Assembly (NCBI RefSeq): GCF_900109545.1 | Contig: NZ_FOAP01000001.1 | Span: 186,001 to 250,000 of the forward strand | Direction of reading: 5' to 3' | DNA from: Stigmatella aurantiaca | GTDB lineage: Bacteria > Myxococcota > Myxococcia > Myxococcales > Myxococcaceae | DNA length: 64,000 bases | Shown: positions 17,851 to 27,543 of the stretch, in pieces | Layout: every line of letters starts with the position of its first letter | How positions within the stretch are numbered: the stretch's first letter is position 1 | Notes under the pieces: generated by a model | The model's database searches: none | The model's input: only the letters and a program-made list of their open reading frames with translations | Told to the model about the DNA's origin: nothing | Program-made: the position numbers and the translations under genes

Positions 17851-18118
17851 GGATCCTCCCCGGCGCTACGCCTTGGGTTTGAATCAAGACGGATAGGCTT
17901 GCTCAAGGTACCAAGGCGGGCGTGCTCAGGTTGTGTGCGAGATCACACCGGCTCTGTGAAGCCGTGCATAGACAGGGGCTTGGTGGACGCGATTGCGTTG
18001 GCCGTGCTCACCGCGTGATCGCGAGGGCCCCCTCCTGACCCAGCGCACCCGGCGAGTTCCCAGCCCGAGCTGGCGGACTTAACACTACGCGGTAATAAAG
18101 CTGTCGTGGAAGTGGCGC

Positions 18119-18392
18119 TCAGGCCTGGAGCGGCTGCTTTTGGGTCCTGTGCCCCGGCAGGGAAATGAGGATATCATTGGCAGGTCCCGGCTCTCCATCA
18201 CGCCACTCGATGAGCACCCAGAGGGGGCCCTGCTCGCGTTGAGGCACACTCGCGGCATTCACCTGTGGAGCCCGTGTCGACTTGGACTCGGTGCGTTCCT
18301 CCTCCTTCGATGAAGATGCTCATCATGTCGTAGGACGCCTGGAGGTCCACGGCTTTCTTCAGCTCCTTCGGCCCAACCGTCTCCTTCGGCAA
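18119..18392 (-). pseudogene. Small frameshifted gene downstream of DUF3465-like gene
   Basis: Reading left from TTG 18392 (AGAGGA six bases upstream), one frame has coding-like third positions and reads KELKKAVDLQASYDMMSIFI to about 18308. After that its codon bias collapses. The +1-shifted frame then takes over with good bias, reading KEEERTESKSTRAPQV... and ending GPLWVLIEWRDGEPGPANDI, LISLPGHRTQKQPLQA, stop at 18119. The switch falls at a GGAGGAGGA stretch. One extra base there would explain it: a real frameshift mutation, a sequencing error, or a programmed shift. Joined, it would encode about 90 aa of no recognised family, 34 bases behind the upstream gene. Confidence 0.4.
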
Positions 18393-18426
18393 CTGCGTCC
18401 TCTTCGACGTTCGAAGGGCGTGAGGG

Positions 18427-19089
18427 TTACGCGTAGGTCTGGCCGTTGATGGTGACGTAGCCCGCCGGCGAGTGGGTGAAGTGCAACACGGCGGGGCCTC
18501 CGCCATGAGCATGGTCTGCGGGGATGTACTCGCCCTGGACCTCGAGCTGCTGCCCGGGCTGGAGGGGAATCTCCCGGGGCAGGCCCGCCGAGTCTTCGGC
18601 ACTGGCCACGTTCATGGCCAGGTGGATGCGCGGATCGTTCGCATCGAAGTTCTCGGGGTGGGCCACCGCCAGGACGTTGACGATGCGGGCCTCGGCATAC
18701 TCGTGCAGCCCGTTCCGGGTCTCGTGCTGAGGCACGCCATCGTACGCGTCGATCACCACCACGACGCGGATCTCCGTGGTGTAGGGCGGCCGGTTGGGGA
18801 CGGTGGGCAGCTCCTGGGCATCGGACTGCGGAGCCTGAGCCGCACCCTCCGAGGCCGACTCCGGCGCGTGCGCCTGGACGGTCTCCATCACCGCTTGCAG
18901 GCGGGCTGCTCCCGTGGGGAGCAAACGCAGGGGGAGTCCGTTCCGTCCCAGAGCGACGCTGTTGCTTGTCTGCGCCGGAGAGGAGTTGGCCTGCGGGGCC
19001 TGCGAGATGGAATCGGTGGGAGTGATCATGTGTGGAGTGAGTCCTGTCCTGGCAGCCCAGGCTTCTGTGTCCTGGGTGATACGAAGCAT
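18427..19089 (-). CDS. DUF3465-like domain protein
   Basis: A 220-aa protein. Residues 1-105 are low-complexity, rich in Ala, Gln, Pro and Ser, without a signal peptide. The C-terminal part (about 110-220: HEYAEARIVNVLAVAHPENF, LPREIPLQPGQQLEVQGEYI, GGGPAVLHFTHSPAGYVTING) resembles DUF3465. In that family a small OB-like domain ends in the pattern GxxVEVxGEY...LHxTHxxxGxVxxNG. The function of that family is unknown to me. It is probably co-transcribed with the small frameshifted gene just downstream. Confidence 0.6.
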   Translation of the reverse strand: MLRITQDTEAWAARTGLTPHMITPTDSISQAPQANSSPAQTSNSVALGRNGLPLRLLPTGAARLQAVMETVQAHAPESASEGAAQAPQSDAQELPTVPNRPPYTTEIRVVVVIDAYDGVPQHETRNGLHEYAEARIVNVLAVAHPENFDANDPRIHLAMNVASAEDSAGLPREIPLQPGQQLEVQGEYIPADHAHGGGPAVLHFTHSPAGYVTINGQTYA

Positions 19090-19252
19090 GCCGACGGCGC
19101 TGGGCGGGGGCTGTGAGCCGCTTCACCCCAAGTCTGTGATGCCGCTCACCCCACTCCGGTTGCCCTCGGGGTAGGGGCCGCACGTCCACCCCCGTTCATC
19201 CGGTGGCAACGGCTTCTGGATGCTCAGGTTCCCGTGCAGGTGGGAGCACGGC

Positions 19253-19280
19253 GTGCCGTCCGGCTCACACCGGACGGCAC
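19253..19280 (-). terminator. Hairpin terminator after GH92 gene
   Basis: GTGCCGTCCGG and CCGGACGGCAC form a perfect 11-bp stem with a 6-base loop, 20 bases beyond the stop of the mannosidase gene. There is no T-run, as is common in very GC-rich genomes. Confidence 0.55.
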
Positions 19281-19299
19281 CGGGCTTCGTCTCCTCCAC

Positions 19300-22200
19300 T
19301 CAGGACAGGGTGATCGCGTACACCTCGAACCGGGCGTCGTTCGGCAGGCTCATGGAGTGCACCTGCTTCGCCGGATCGAGTGCGAGGGATTGGCCGAACA
19401 AGCGCACCGGCGGTCCGTCCACGCCGCTCCCGGCCTTGATCCGGTGGGGCATGTCGAGCAGCACGCTGCTGCCGGACGGCGCGCTTCCCGCCCAATCCCC
19501 AGCGGTGACCGGCAGGTCCACCACGCTGCCATCGGTGTACCGGACGGAGACCGTCGTCGTCACGGGACCATTGTGCGACGTGGAGACCAGGTGGAGCGTC
19601 TGGTAGTTGCCTCGTGGAAGCAGGATGCCCTGGCCTCGTGCCTCCACGAAGTTGTTCGTGGTCCCGCCCGGGTCGGGCGCCGAGTAAGTCACGCCCGCCC
19701 AGGTGACGGAGCCGGCCGTGGGCAACAGGGTGGCGTCATAGCTCCAGCCCTGGCCGTCGAAGTTGCCCTCTCGCGATTGGGCAACCGTCGCGGTGCCGTC
19801 ATGGTTGCGGTCATTCGTCAGGTCCACGGCGCATTGTCCGGAAATGCCGGTCAGACAGGCGCCCGCCGGCCGCAGCTCAAGGGTCACGTTCCGGGTGACG
19901 GTGTTTGCCCCCTCCGCCGTGACGGCCACCTGGACGGGATACACGCCTGCGGGCGTGTGGGCGGGCACGGTGACGGCAAGGGGCCCCGTCCACTGCACGG
20001 GCAGACGCCGTGACGACAGTGTGAAGGACGTCGCCGGGGCTGCCCAGCCCGCCGGGACGGCCGGTGTCACGGTGATGTCCAACCCCTCGGGGGCCTGGCC
20101 GAGCACGTCCAGCGTCAGCTCGATCGTCTGGGCCTCGCTGCTGAGGGGCAGGACGGCCGCGGCAGGCCGCACGGAGGCGTCGACATGACGGCGGGAGTCC
20201 CCCTCGCCCGGATTGACCGATGGGGGCCTCGCGCTGCTCCCGGTGCCCCAGCTTGAGGGCGCGTCGCCGAGCGTATGGGCCAGCTGGCCGCCCTGGAGGA
20301 ACTCGTTCCACTCCACATAGGCCCGGGTGAGCTCCTGGCCATCGAGCGTCACGCGCTGGATGTACCGCCGGGTGTCGCTGGCACCGGGCGCCGTGAGGGT
20401 CAGCGTGCTGGCCGGACGGGTGCCGTAGGCCCCAATACGGACCACGGCGGACTCGAACTGGGGGCTGGACAGAGCAAGGAAGTTCGCGCCACTCATCGTC
20501 GGATACAAGCCGAGCGAGGAGAAGACGTACCAGGCGGACATGGTGCCCAGGTCGTCGTTGCCCGTCATTCCGTCCGGCCCCGTGGTGAACAAGGTCATCG
20601 CCGCGCGCACGACGGTGGCCGTCTTCGCGGGCGCTCCCGCCCACAGGTACATGTAGGGCGCGAGCAGGTCGGGCTCGTTGTTGGGGTTGTACGTGGGCTT
20701 GCCGTAATAATCGTAGGGTTGGGTGATCCAATCCGCGCGAGCGGTCCCGGTGGGATCCGCGAGCAGCTTGCCGTAGGCGAAGAAGGTATCCAGACGCTGT
20801 TCGGCCGCGCGCTCACCGCCCATGAGCGCGATCAGCCCGGCCGGATCCTGCGGCACCAGCCAGTGGTACTGGTGAGCCCCTCCCTCGTGGAACTGGTGGG
20901 AGGCTTCCACCGGATCATACGGCGTCAGCCACGTGCCATCGGCCGTGCGTGGACGGAACTGGCCGAGGGAGGTGTCCCACAGGTTGCGGTACCACTGCCC
21001 TCGTTCGGCGAACATCCGGGCATCGTCCTCGTGTCCGAGCCCTCGCGCCATCAACGCGAGCGCCGCGTCGGCCGCCGCGTACTCGAGTGTCGCCGAGGCC
21101 GGGTGTACGCAGTCGTTGTCCCCACCCTTGTGCGCGCAGTCGACGCCCAGCCTCAGGCCGGAGGGGATGTAGCCCCGATCGTTGTAATACGTGACGCCCG
21201 AGCGGCCGTTGTAGGGCGAATCGGAGGGAGGCGTCTGGAGCGCGTTCTTGCGCAGCAGCGCGTAGGCCTCCTGCTCATGACCCGCGAGGAGTCCCCGGGC
21301 CCAGACCTCGACGAGGAAGGGCGTCACCGGATCCCCCGTCATGATGTTGGTCTCGCTGTTGGCGAGAGACCAGCGGGGCAGCCAGCCCCCATGACGGCCG
21401 ATGGCGAGGATCGACAGCGCGACGTCCCGGGCGACCTGCGGCTCGATGACTTCCAGCAAGTGGTTCTGGGGGCGGTACGTGTCCCACAGCGAGAAGTTCT
21501 GATACGGCGTGTAATCGCTTGCCTCGTGGACCTGGTTGTCGAAACCGACGTACCGGCCGTCCACGTCGCCGGCCAGGTTCGGGTGCAGCTGCGCATGGTA
21601 GAGGGCGCTGTAGAAGGCAACCTGCCGGTCGCGGGGGCCTCCGCTGATCTGGATGGCTCCGAGTTTGCTGACCCACGCGTCATGCAGCCGGGTCCGCGTG
21701 GCCTCGAAGTCGAAGGACTCTCCGGTCTCCTTCGCGAGGTTCTTCCGGGCGCCCTCGAGCCCGGTATAGGACAGGCCAACCTTCACGATGACGTCCAAGT
21801 CCGTGGTCGCATCGAACGTCACCCAGGCGCCGTTGTTCCCAGAACCGGCTGCGTCCCGGGAGCCCGGAGTCCGGGTGGAGCCGCGCCAGGTGCCGTGGGT
21901 CGCGAAGGGCCGGTCGAACGTGGCCGTGAAGTACACCGTGTGCTGGTCCCGCCCGGCGCAGAAGCCACCCGCCCGGACGCGGCCCTCGAGGGTCCGGTCC
22001 CCGACGACGTGGATCTCCGAGTCCTGGACCGCCTGGTTGGCCTTGCCGGTGTTGAACAGGACGTTCGCGGTGGCCGTGGACGGGAAGGTGAAGCGCAGCC
22101 AGCCCGTCCGCTCGGTGGCGGTGAGCTCGGCGTTGATGCCGTAGCGCGAGAGTCCGACGCGGTAATAGCCTGGCGTGGCCTCCTCGTCGTCATGCGAGTA

Positions 22201-22629
22201 CTTCGACTTGTAGCCGTTGATGTCGACGGACTCGACGGCGCCGGTCGTCGGCATGATGGGCAACTCGCCCATGACGCCGCAGCCGACACCCGACAGGTGC
22301 GTCTGGCTGAAGCCGTAGATGGCGTCCTGTTGGTAGTCGTATCCGCCCTGTCCGCCCGTGTCCGGGCTGAGCTGCACCATGCCGAAGGGCGCGCTCGCGC
22401 CGGGAAAGGTGTTGCCGAAGTTCTGGGTACCGATGAAGGGATTGACGAGCTGGGTGGGATCCACCGGAGGAGGGGGTGGCGGTGGCGGAGGAGGAGGAGG
22501 AGGAGGTGGGGGCTCCTCCTCCCCTGGAACGTCAGGCTCCTCGCTGGGGGGCTGCGGGTCCTTGCATCCGGCGAACAGGAATCCGGCGACGGCCAGACCC
22601 ACCATGCTTCTCCTGTGGAACAACCCCAT
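19300..22629 (-). CDS. Secreted GH92 alpha-mannosidase with NEW3-like and C-terminal accessory domains
   Basis: A 1109-aa lipoprotein (MGLFHRRSMVGLAVAGFLFAGC). GH92 enzymes are calcium-dependent exo-alpha-mannosidases, usually acting on alpha-1,2 linkages of mannan or N-glycans. A 16-proline run (residues 40-55) tethers the catalytic part. The N-terminal GH92 lobe has LVNPFIGT, NTFPGASAPFGMVQLSPDT and FSQTHLSGVGCG. The catalytic (alpha/alpha)6 barrel ends with the hallmark MTGNDDLGTMSAWYVFSSLG. A NEW3-like beta domain and a beta-rich C-terminal domain (WAGVTYSAPDPGG, THxxSMSLPND) follow. ATG 22629 is preferred over 22656 because CGAGGAG lies upstream. Divergent from the subtilase-lectin gene. 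Confidence 0.92.
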   Translation of the reverse strand: MGLFHRRSMVGLAVAGFLFAGCKDPQPPSEEPDVPGEEEPPPPPPPPPPPPPPPPVDPTQLVNPFIGTQNFGNTFPGASAPFGMVQLSPDTGGQGGYDYQQDAIYGFSQTHLSGVGCGVMGELPIMPTTGAVESVDINGYKSKYSHDDEEATPGYYRVGLSRYGINAELTATERTGWLRFTFPSTATANVLFNTGKANQAVQDSEIHVVGDRTLEGRVRAGGFCAGRDQHTVYFTATFDRPFATHGTWRGSTRTPGSRDAAGSGNNGAWVTFDATTDLDVIVKVGLSYTGLEGARKNLAKETGESFDFEATRTRLHDAWVSKLGAIQISGGPRDRQVAFYSALYHAQLHPNLAGDVDGRYVGFDNQVHEASDYTPYQNFSLWDTYRPQNHLLEVIEPQVARDVALSILAIGRHGGWLPRWSLANSETNIMTGDPVTPFLVEVWARGLLAGHEQEAYALLRKNALQTPPSDSPYNGRSGVTYYNDRGYIPSGLRLGVDCAHKGGDNDCVHPASATLEYAAADAALALMARGLGHEDDARMFAERGQWYRNLWDTSLGQFRPRTADGTWLTPYDPVEASHQFHEGGAHQYHWLVPQDPAGLIALMGGERAAEQRLDTFFAYGKLLADPTGTARADWITQPYDYYGKPTYNPNNEPDLLAPYMYLWAGAPAKTATVVRAAMTLFTTGPDGMTGNDDLGTMSAWYVFSSLGLYPTMSGANFLALSSPQFESAVVRIGAYGTRPASTLTLTAPGASDTRRYIQRVTLDGQELTRAYVEWNEFLQGGQLAHTLGDAPSSWGTGSSARPPSVNPGEGDSRRHVDASVRPAAAVLPLSSEAQTIELTLDVLGQAPEGLDITVTPAVPAGWAAPATSFTLSSRRLPVQWTGPLAVTVPAHTPAGVYPVQVAVTAEGANTVTRNVTLELRPAGACLTGISGQCAVDLTNDRNHDGTATVAQSREGNFDGQGWSYDATLLPTAGSVTWAGVTYSAPDPGGTTNNFVEARGQGILLPRGNYQTLHLVSTSHNGPVTTTVSVRYTDGSVVDLPVTAGDWAGSAPSGSSVLLDMPHRIKAGSGVDGPPVRLFGQSLALDPAKQVHSMSLPNDARFEVYAITLS
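22465..22512 (-). repeat. Triplet repeat encoding sixteen prolines
   Basis: Sixteen consecutive NGG triplets on the + strand (CCN on the coding strand), including six identical ones in a row, encode the poly-proline spacer of the GH92 lipoprotein. Triplet slippage would change linker length without breaking the frame. Confidence 0.85.
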
Positions 22630-22814
22630 GAACAGAACTCCTCGTTGTGTCGGCATTGTTGAGGTGAAGTGTAAAGTACAGGAAGGATGGAGCGCCGGCT
22701 GAGAGGACGTTGGCCGCAGCTTCGGTGGCTAACGAAGTCTTTGCATCATTTTGCGCCTCGCCGGATCATCCGCCCTGAGTGCATCCCCTCATGCCTCACG
22801 AATGGAGAAACGCC

Positions 22815-24425
22815 TTGCAGAAACCTTCCTGGAAGCACCTGATATTCACCTCTGGCCTCACCGTTCTCTCCGCATGCGGAGCTCCTTCCGCTGATGCCAC
22901 CGAGTCCCAGGGACAGGTGGAAGACGCTGCCTTGACGGCCAGCACACCGGCGCCGGTGCGGGAGGGTGCTTCGGCCCTTGAGACCCTGGCCGCGGGCAAG
23001 TTCTTGAGGTCCTCCGGCGCCATCCCCGGGCAGTACATCGTCGTGCTGAAGGGCACCTCGCTCCGCGCGGCCCAGGTCTCCCAGGCCGCCCAGAAGCTCG
23101 CCCTGCCGCAGCGGGCCACCGTCACCCGGACCTACGTGCACGCCCTGAATGGCTTCGTGGCGCAGACCACCGAGGAGGGGGCCCGTGCGATCGCCGCCCA
23201 GCCCGAGGTGGAGTACGTGGTGGAGGATGGAGTCGTTCACACCACGGCGACGCAGTCTGGCGCCACCTGGGGGCTGGACCGCATCGACCAGCTCAACCTT
23301 CCGCTCAACGGCACCTATAGCTATGGCCCGACCGGCGCCGGGGTGAACGTCTACATCATCGACACGGGCATCGAGGCGAGCCACCCCCAGTTTGGGGGCC
23401 GGGCATCCGGCGATTACTCCGCTGTCGCCGACGGCAATGGCACCAACGACTGCAACGGTCACGGCACGCACGTGGCCGGTACGGTGGGCGGGGCCACCTG
23501 GGGCGTGGCCAAGGCGGCCCGCCTCCATGGCGTCCGCGTGCTGGGCTGCAATGGCTCGGGGACGATCTCTGGCGTCATCGCGGGCGTGGACTGGGTGACG
23601 GCCAACCGCATCCAGCCGGCGGTGGCCAACATGAGCCTCGGCGGGTCGCCCAACCCCGCGCTGGACGCGGCCGTCAGCAATTCGATCGCCTCGGGCGTTA
23701 CCTACGTCATCGCCGCGGGCAACAGCTACATCGACGCGTGCTATCCCTCCCCCGCGCGGGTCCCCGAGGCCCTCACGGTCGGCGCCAGCGACAGCACGGA
23801 CTCCACGGCCTCCTTCTCCAACTGGGGCCCCTGCCTCGACGTCTATGCCCCGGGGGTGGCCATCACCTCGGCCTATCTGGGCGGCGGCACCGCGACCCTG
23901 GATGGCACCTCGATGGCCGCGCCCCATGTGGCCGGTGTGGCGGCGCTGTACCTCGAGAGCAACCGCACCGCCCCCCCCGCCACGGTGGCCACGGCGATCG
24001 TCCTCAACGCCCCGGCGAACAAGGTGCGCAACACCATCAACGGCTCCACCACGCGCCTGCTCTACAGCAACCCTCCTCCCGCATGCGGCACGCTCGGCAG
24101 TGGCCAGGCACTCGCGCCTGGACAGACACTCCCGGCATGCTCTGGCAAAGCCGTCCTTGCGCATCAGACGGATGGGAACGTGGTGCTCTATGCCCAGTCG
24201 GGCGCTGTGCTCTGGAATACGGGCACCTGGAACCAGACCACGTCCACCTTCGTCATGCAGACCGATGGGAACCTGGTGCTGTATCCCAGCTCGACGAGCG
24301 CGATCTGGAACACCGGGACCTATGGGAACGGTGGGGCCTACCTGAAGGTGCAAGACGACTGCAACCTCGCCGTGTACAGCGCGGGAGGCTCCCTCCTCTG
24401 GGCGAGCCAGACCACCTGCCGGTAG
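22815..24425 (+). CDS. Subtilisin-like (S8) protease with C-terminal mannose-type lectin domain
   Basis: A 536-aa secreted serine protease. TTG 22815 is preferred: GGAG lies seven bases upstream and the protein then begins with a lipoprotein-type signal MQKPSWKHLIFTSGLTVLSAC. GTG 22779 and ATG 22794 are alternatives without a good ribosome site. An I9 inhibitor propeptide covers about 60-140 (GQYIVVLKGTSLRAAQ). The proteinase-K-type domain has Asp (YIIDTGIE, near 182), His (NGHGTHVAGT, near 218), oxyanion Asn (IAAGNSY) and Ser (LDGTSMAAPHVAG, near 365). Residues about 427-536 form a bulb-type lectin with QTDGNVVLY, QTDGNLVLY and a degenerate QDDCNLAVY, the QxDxNxVxY mannose-binding motif. A run of eight C lies at 23971-23978. 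Confidence 0.92.
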   Translation: MQKPSWKHLIFTSGLTVLSACGAPSADATESQGQVEDAALTASTPAPVREGASALETLAAGKFLRSSGAIPGQYIVVLKGTSLRAAQVSQAAQKLALPQRATVTRTYVHALNGFVAQTTEEGARAIAAQPEVEYVVEDGVVHTTATQSGATWGLDRIDQLNLPLNGTYSYGPTGAGVNVYIIDTGIEASHPQFGGRASGDYSAVADGNGTNDCNGHGTHVAGTVGGATWGVAKAARLHGVRVLGCNGSGTISGVIAGVDWVTANRIQPAVANMSLGGSPNPALDAAVSNSIASGVTYVIAAGNSYIDACYPSPARVPEALTVGASDSTDSTASFSNWGPCLDVYAPGVAITSAYLGGGTATLDGTSMAAPHVAGVAALYLESNRTAPPATVATAIVLNAPANKVRNTINGSTTRLLYSNPPPACGTLGSGQALAPGQTLPACSGKAVLAHQTDGNVVLYAQSGAVLWNTGTWNQTTSTFVMQTDGNLVLYPSSTSAIWNTGTYGNGGAYLKVQDDCNLAVYSAGGSLLWASQTTCR

Positions 24426-24446
24426 CGCAGCTCGCTCGCGGAAAGG

Positions 24447-25316
24447 CTACGGCGCGGTGGATGCCCGCTGGGTATAGACGGTGGGCATCACCGCGCGCAT
24501 GCGCGCGCCCAGCCCGACGAGGCTCTCGGAGTGTCCGAGGAAGAGCAAGCCCGAGGGGGACAAGTGGCTCAGCAACCGCTCCACGGCCTGGGCCCGTGAG
24601 GTCTGGTCGAAGTAGATGAGGACGTTGCGGCAGAAGATGAGATCGAAGCGCCCCACGACGCCGTGCCCATCATTCAGGTTCACGCGGTGGAAGCGCACCA
24701 GCCCGCGCAGCTCCGCGTCCGCCTTCATCCACGCCTCCTGGCTGCCCACGCCCCGCAGCATGAAGGCCCGGAGATAGTGTTTGGGAATCTCGTGCGCCTT
24801 TTTGACAGGGAAGCGGGCCTGCCGGGCCTGCTCGAGAATGCGCGTGGAAAGGTCCGTTGCCAGGATGTCGATTTCCCAGCCCTCCGCCGCGGGCAGGTGG
24901 TGCCGCAGCACCATGGCAAGCGAGAAGGGCTCCTCTCCCGTCGAACACCCCGCGCTCCAGACGCGGACTCGCCGCATCTCACCACTTCCAGTCGTCTTCT
25001 GCGCCCTCCAGCGGGGGAGCACCTCGCGTTCCAGGAACTCGAAGTGACGGGGCTCCCGGAAGAAGTGCGTCTCGTGCGTGCACAGCGCGTCCAGTAGCCG
25101 CACCCGCTCCAGGTCGTCCTTCTCCGCCTGGCGGAGGTAGGCGCTGAACGAGGGAGTCTTCAGCTCGCGCAACCGGCGCGCCAGCCGCCCCACCACGAGG
25201 GCCTTCTTCGCCGGAGAGAGCCAGATGCCCGCCTCACGGTAGAGCAGCCGCTGGAAACCCACGAAATCCCGCTCGGACAGCGGAGGAGGTTCGAAGAAGG
25301 CTTCGCCCTGTTTCAT
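24447..25316 (-). CDS. cheR: CheR-type chemoreceptor methyltransferase
   Basis: A 289-aa S-adenosylmethionine-dependent enzyme that methylates glutamates of chemoreceptors. An N-terminal helical CheR domain is followed by the catalytic domain with ALCTHETHFFREPRHFEFL, VWSAGCSTGEEPFSLAM (SAM site), ILATDLSTRILEQARQ, VGRFDLIFCRNVLIYFD and LFLGHSESLVGL, all CheR hallmarks. Its ATG overlaps the stop of cheW by four bases. It is the last gene of cheA-mcp-cheW-cheR. No cheB lies in the window, so methyl removal must be encoded elsewhere or be absent. Confidence 0.96.
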   Translation of the reverse strand: MKQGEAFFEPPPLSERDFVGFQRLLYREAGIWLSPAKKALVVGRLARRLRELKTPSFSAYLRQAEKDDLERVRLLDALCTHETHFFREPRHFEFLEREVLPRWRAQKTTGSGEMRRVRVWSAGCSTGEEPFSLAMVLRHHLPAAEGWEIDILATDLSTRILEQARQARFPVKKAHEIPKHYLRAFMLRGVGSQEAWMKADAELRGLVRFHRVNLNDGHGVVGRFDLIFCRNVLIYFDQTSRAQAVERLLSHLSPSGLLFLGHSESLVGLGARMRAVMPTVYTQRASTAP

Positions 25317-25855
25317 GTTTCCCCTTCAGGAGGGCCATGGGCGGACGCTTCGGGCAGGGGCTCTGCCGTGGCCAGTGCGATTTCCTGGGTGCTGAGCACC
25401 TTGTTGATGTCCAGCAACAGGACGAAGTGCCGCCCCGTCGCCACCCGCCCCATGCCCACCAGATAGTCCGCGTGCACCGGGGTGCCGAAGGAGGGCGGGG
25501 GCGCCACATCCTCGGGCGCCAGCTCGATGACCTGGCCAATCGCGTCGGCGAGAAGCCCCAGGACGATCTCCTCGCCCTCCAGCCGCACCTCCACCACCAC
25601 GATGCAACTGCGGCGGGTGAGGGTGGCCGGGGGCAGGTTCAGCTTGACCGTCAGATCCACCACGGGCACCACGTTGCCGCGCAGGTTGAACACCCCGCGG
25701 ACCCACACGGGCGCTCCCGGGACGGGCGTCACGGTGTCGTATTCGATGATCTCCTTCACCTGCAGGATGCCGAGCGCATACTCCTGCGCGGCGAGGATGA
25801 AGCTGAGGTACTGCGTGGCGGCAGACGTCTCCTCGGTCGTGTTGTTCATGGTCAC
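25313..25855 (-). CDS. cheW: CheW-type coupling protein
   Basis: A 180-aa CheW domain protein linking receptor to CheA. The core reads [62 protein letters not shown] and [15 protein letters not shown] roughly 35-residue C-terminal extension ([21 protein letters not shown]) is longer than in minimal CheW. The GTG start overlaps the mcp stop (GTGA); an in-frame ATG lies at 25849. It is translationally coupled to genes on both sides. Confidence 0.95.
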   Translation of the reverse strand: MTMNNTTEETSAATQYLSFILAAQEYALGILQVKEIIEYDTVTPVPGAPVWVRGVFNLRGNVVPVVDLTVKLNLPPATLTRRSCIVVVEVRLEGEEIVLGLLADAIGQVIELAPEDVAPPPSFGTPVHADYLVGMGRVATGRHFVLLLDINKVLSTQEIALATAEPLPEASAHGPPEGET

Positions 25856-27525
25856 ACCTGGAAGCGCTTGAACTCGCGATCCTCGTCGGTGGGAGCGAGG
25901 GGGGCGCGAGGCGGGTGGTGGGCGCCAGGCCCGAGTCCATGCGCGGCGGCTTTCAGCCCGGGAGCGGATGGGCCACCCGTGAAGCGGTGCGCCATCATCC
26001 GCGAGGTGCGCTCATAGCCATCCCCCACCCGGAAGAAAGACACCAGTTGCTGCAATGCCTCTGCCTGGGCGGACAGCTCCTCGGCGGTGGAAGCGAGCTC
26101 CTCGGAGGCCGAGGCGTTGCGCTGGGTCACTTGGTCCACGTGCAGCATGGCCTTGTTCATCTGGGTGACGCCACCGGCCTGCTCCGCGGAGGCGGCCACC
26201 ACCTCCTGGACCAGGTCCGCCGTCTTGCGGATGGAGGGCACCAGCTCTACCAGCAACTGCCCCGAGCGCGAGGCCACCTTCACGCTCTGGGAGGCCAGGC
26301 TGGAGATCTCCCGCGCGGCCGTCTGGCTGCGCTCGGCCAGCTTGCGCACCTCGGTGGCCACCACCGCGAAGCCCTTGCCATGGGCTCCCGCGCGCGCGGC
26401 CTCGATGGCCGCGTTGAGCGCCAGCAGGTTCGTCTGGTAGGCGATTTCCTCGATGATGGAGATCTTCTCCGCGATGGAGCCCATGGCCTCCACCGTCTCC
26501 TTCACGGCCCGGCCGCTCTCGTCGGCATCCCGGGCGCCCTGCACGGCCATCTGCTCCATCTGCCGGCTGTGCTCGCGGTTCTGGGTGATGGTGGCGGTGA
26601 TCTGCTCAAGGCTGGAGGTGGTCTCCTCCACGCTGCTGGCCTGCTCGCTGGTCCCCTGGGACAGGCTCTGCGACGAGGAGGACACCTGCGCCGAGGCGGA
26701 TGCGAGCGTGCTGGCCCCCTCGCGCACCTCACTGATGACCTGGGCGAGCTTCTGCACCATGCGCTGCATGGCTCCGAGCAGCCGGCCCGTCTCGTCCTCG
26801 GCCGTCGAGGCGATGCGCACGGTGAGGTCTCCCTCGGCGATGCGGTCCGCCACCTGCACCGCGTCGGCGAGGGGCCGGGAGATGACCCGCGAGATGAGAA
26901 CGCTGAGCAGCACCCCCGCCAGGAAGCTGACGCCCACGACGGTGAAGATCCACCCCCGCGCGGCGGCATAAATGTCATCCGAGTCATTCGAGGCACTGCT
27001 CGATGACTTCTGGATGGCCGCCACCAGCTCCTCCAGCTTGTCGCTGGCTCGCTGATACGTCTCCTGCAGGCGGCCTTGCTCGACGGCGCGCGCCTCCTCT
27101 TTCTGGTTGGAACGTGAGAGGGCGAGGAGCCGCTCATGCTCCTCCAGGAAGTCCTTCCAGAGCTTGTTGAACTCCTCGTACATGCGCCGCTCCTCGGAGG
27201 AGGAGATGAGCGTTTCGTACTGGCGCAAGTTGGAGTCGATCGACTCCAGCTCCTGCCGCATGCTCCGCTCGTAACTGGCCATGCGCACGGCATCGGTCGA
27301 CAGCAGGTGTTGATGCTCGTAGATGAGGAAGTCCGAGGAGTCGGTGTTCGCGGTCGAAACGAGGATGATGCTGGGCATCCGGTTGTCGGTCACCACGTCG
27401 GTCGCATCGTTCATCTTGCTCAGCTGGTGGATGGCGAAAGCGCCGAGCAGGACGCTGAGCATGCTCAAGCAGAGGAAGGACACGAGCAGCTTGGAGGAGA
27501 TCTTCAAGTCGTAGAACCAAGTCAT
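25852..27525 (-). CDS. Methyl-accepting chemoreceptor
   Basis: A 557-aa transmembrane receptor. The first membrane helix is at about 12-32 ([21 protein letters not shown]) and a four-helix-bundle type sensor domain follows (about 35-185). The second helix is at about 190-212 ([19 protein letters not shown]), then HAMP ([23 protein letters not shown]). The cytoplasmic signalling coiled coil has the tip [21 protein letters not shown]...[15 protein letters not shown]. The C-terminus has a non-conserved His/Pro-rich tail without the NWETF-type pentapeptide. It lies 18 bases after cheA. The ligand is unknown. Confidence 0.95.
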   Translation of the reverse strand: MTWFYDLKISSKLLVSFLCLSMLSVLLGAFAIHQLSKMNDATDVVTDNRMPSIILVSTANTDSSDFLIYEHQHLLSTDAVRMASYERSMRQELESIDSNLRQYETLISSSEERRMYEEFNKLWKDFLEEHERLLALSRSNQKEEARAVEQGRLQETYQRASDKLEELVAAIQKSSSSASNDSDDIYAAARGWIFTVVGVSFLAGVLLSVLISRVISRPLADAVQVADRIAEGDLTVRIASTAEDETGRLLGAMQRMVQKLAQVISEVREGASTLASASAQVSSSSQSLSQGTSEQASSVEETTSSLEQITATITQNREHSRQMEQMAVQGARDADESGRAVKETVEAMGSIAEKISIIEEIAYQTNLLALNAAIEAARAGAHGKGFAVVATEVRKLAERSQTAAREISSLASQSVKVASRSGQLLVELVPSIRKTADLVQEVVAASAEQAGGVTQMNKAMLHVDQVTQRNASASEELASTAEELSAQAEALQQLVSFFRVGDGYERTSRMMAHRFTGGPSAPGLKAAAHGLGPGAHHPPRAPLAPTDEDREFKRFQV

Positions 27526-27543
27526 AGGAGGAGGGAGAAAGGC

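Noticed and set aside
15280-19089. Patatin plus neighbours as a CBASS-like or other anti-phage cassette
   Set aside because: No nucleotidyltransferase, NTPase or sensor gene is adjacent, and the patatin has a membrane domain unlike CapV-type effectors.
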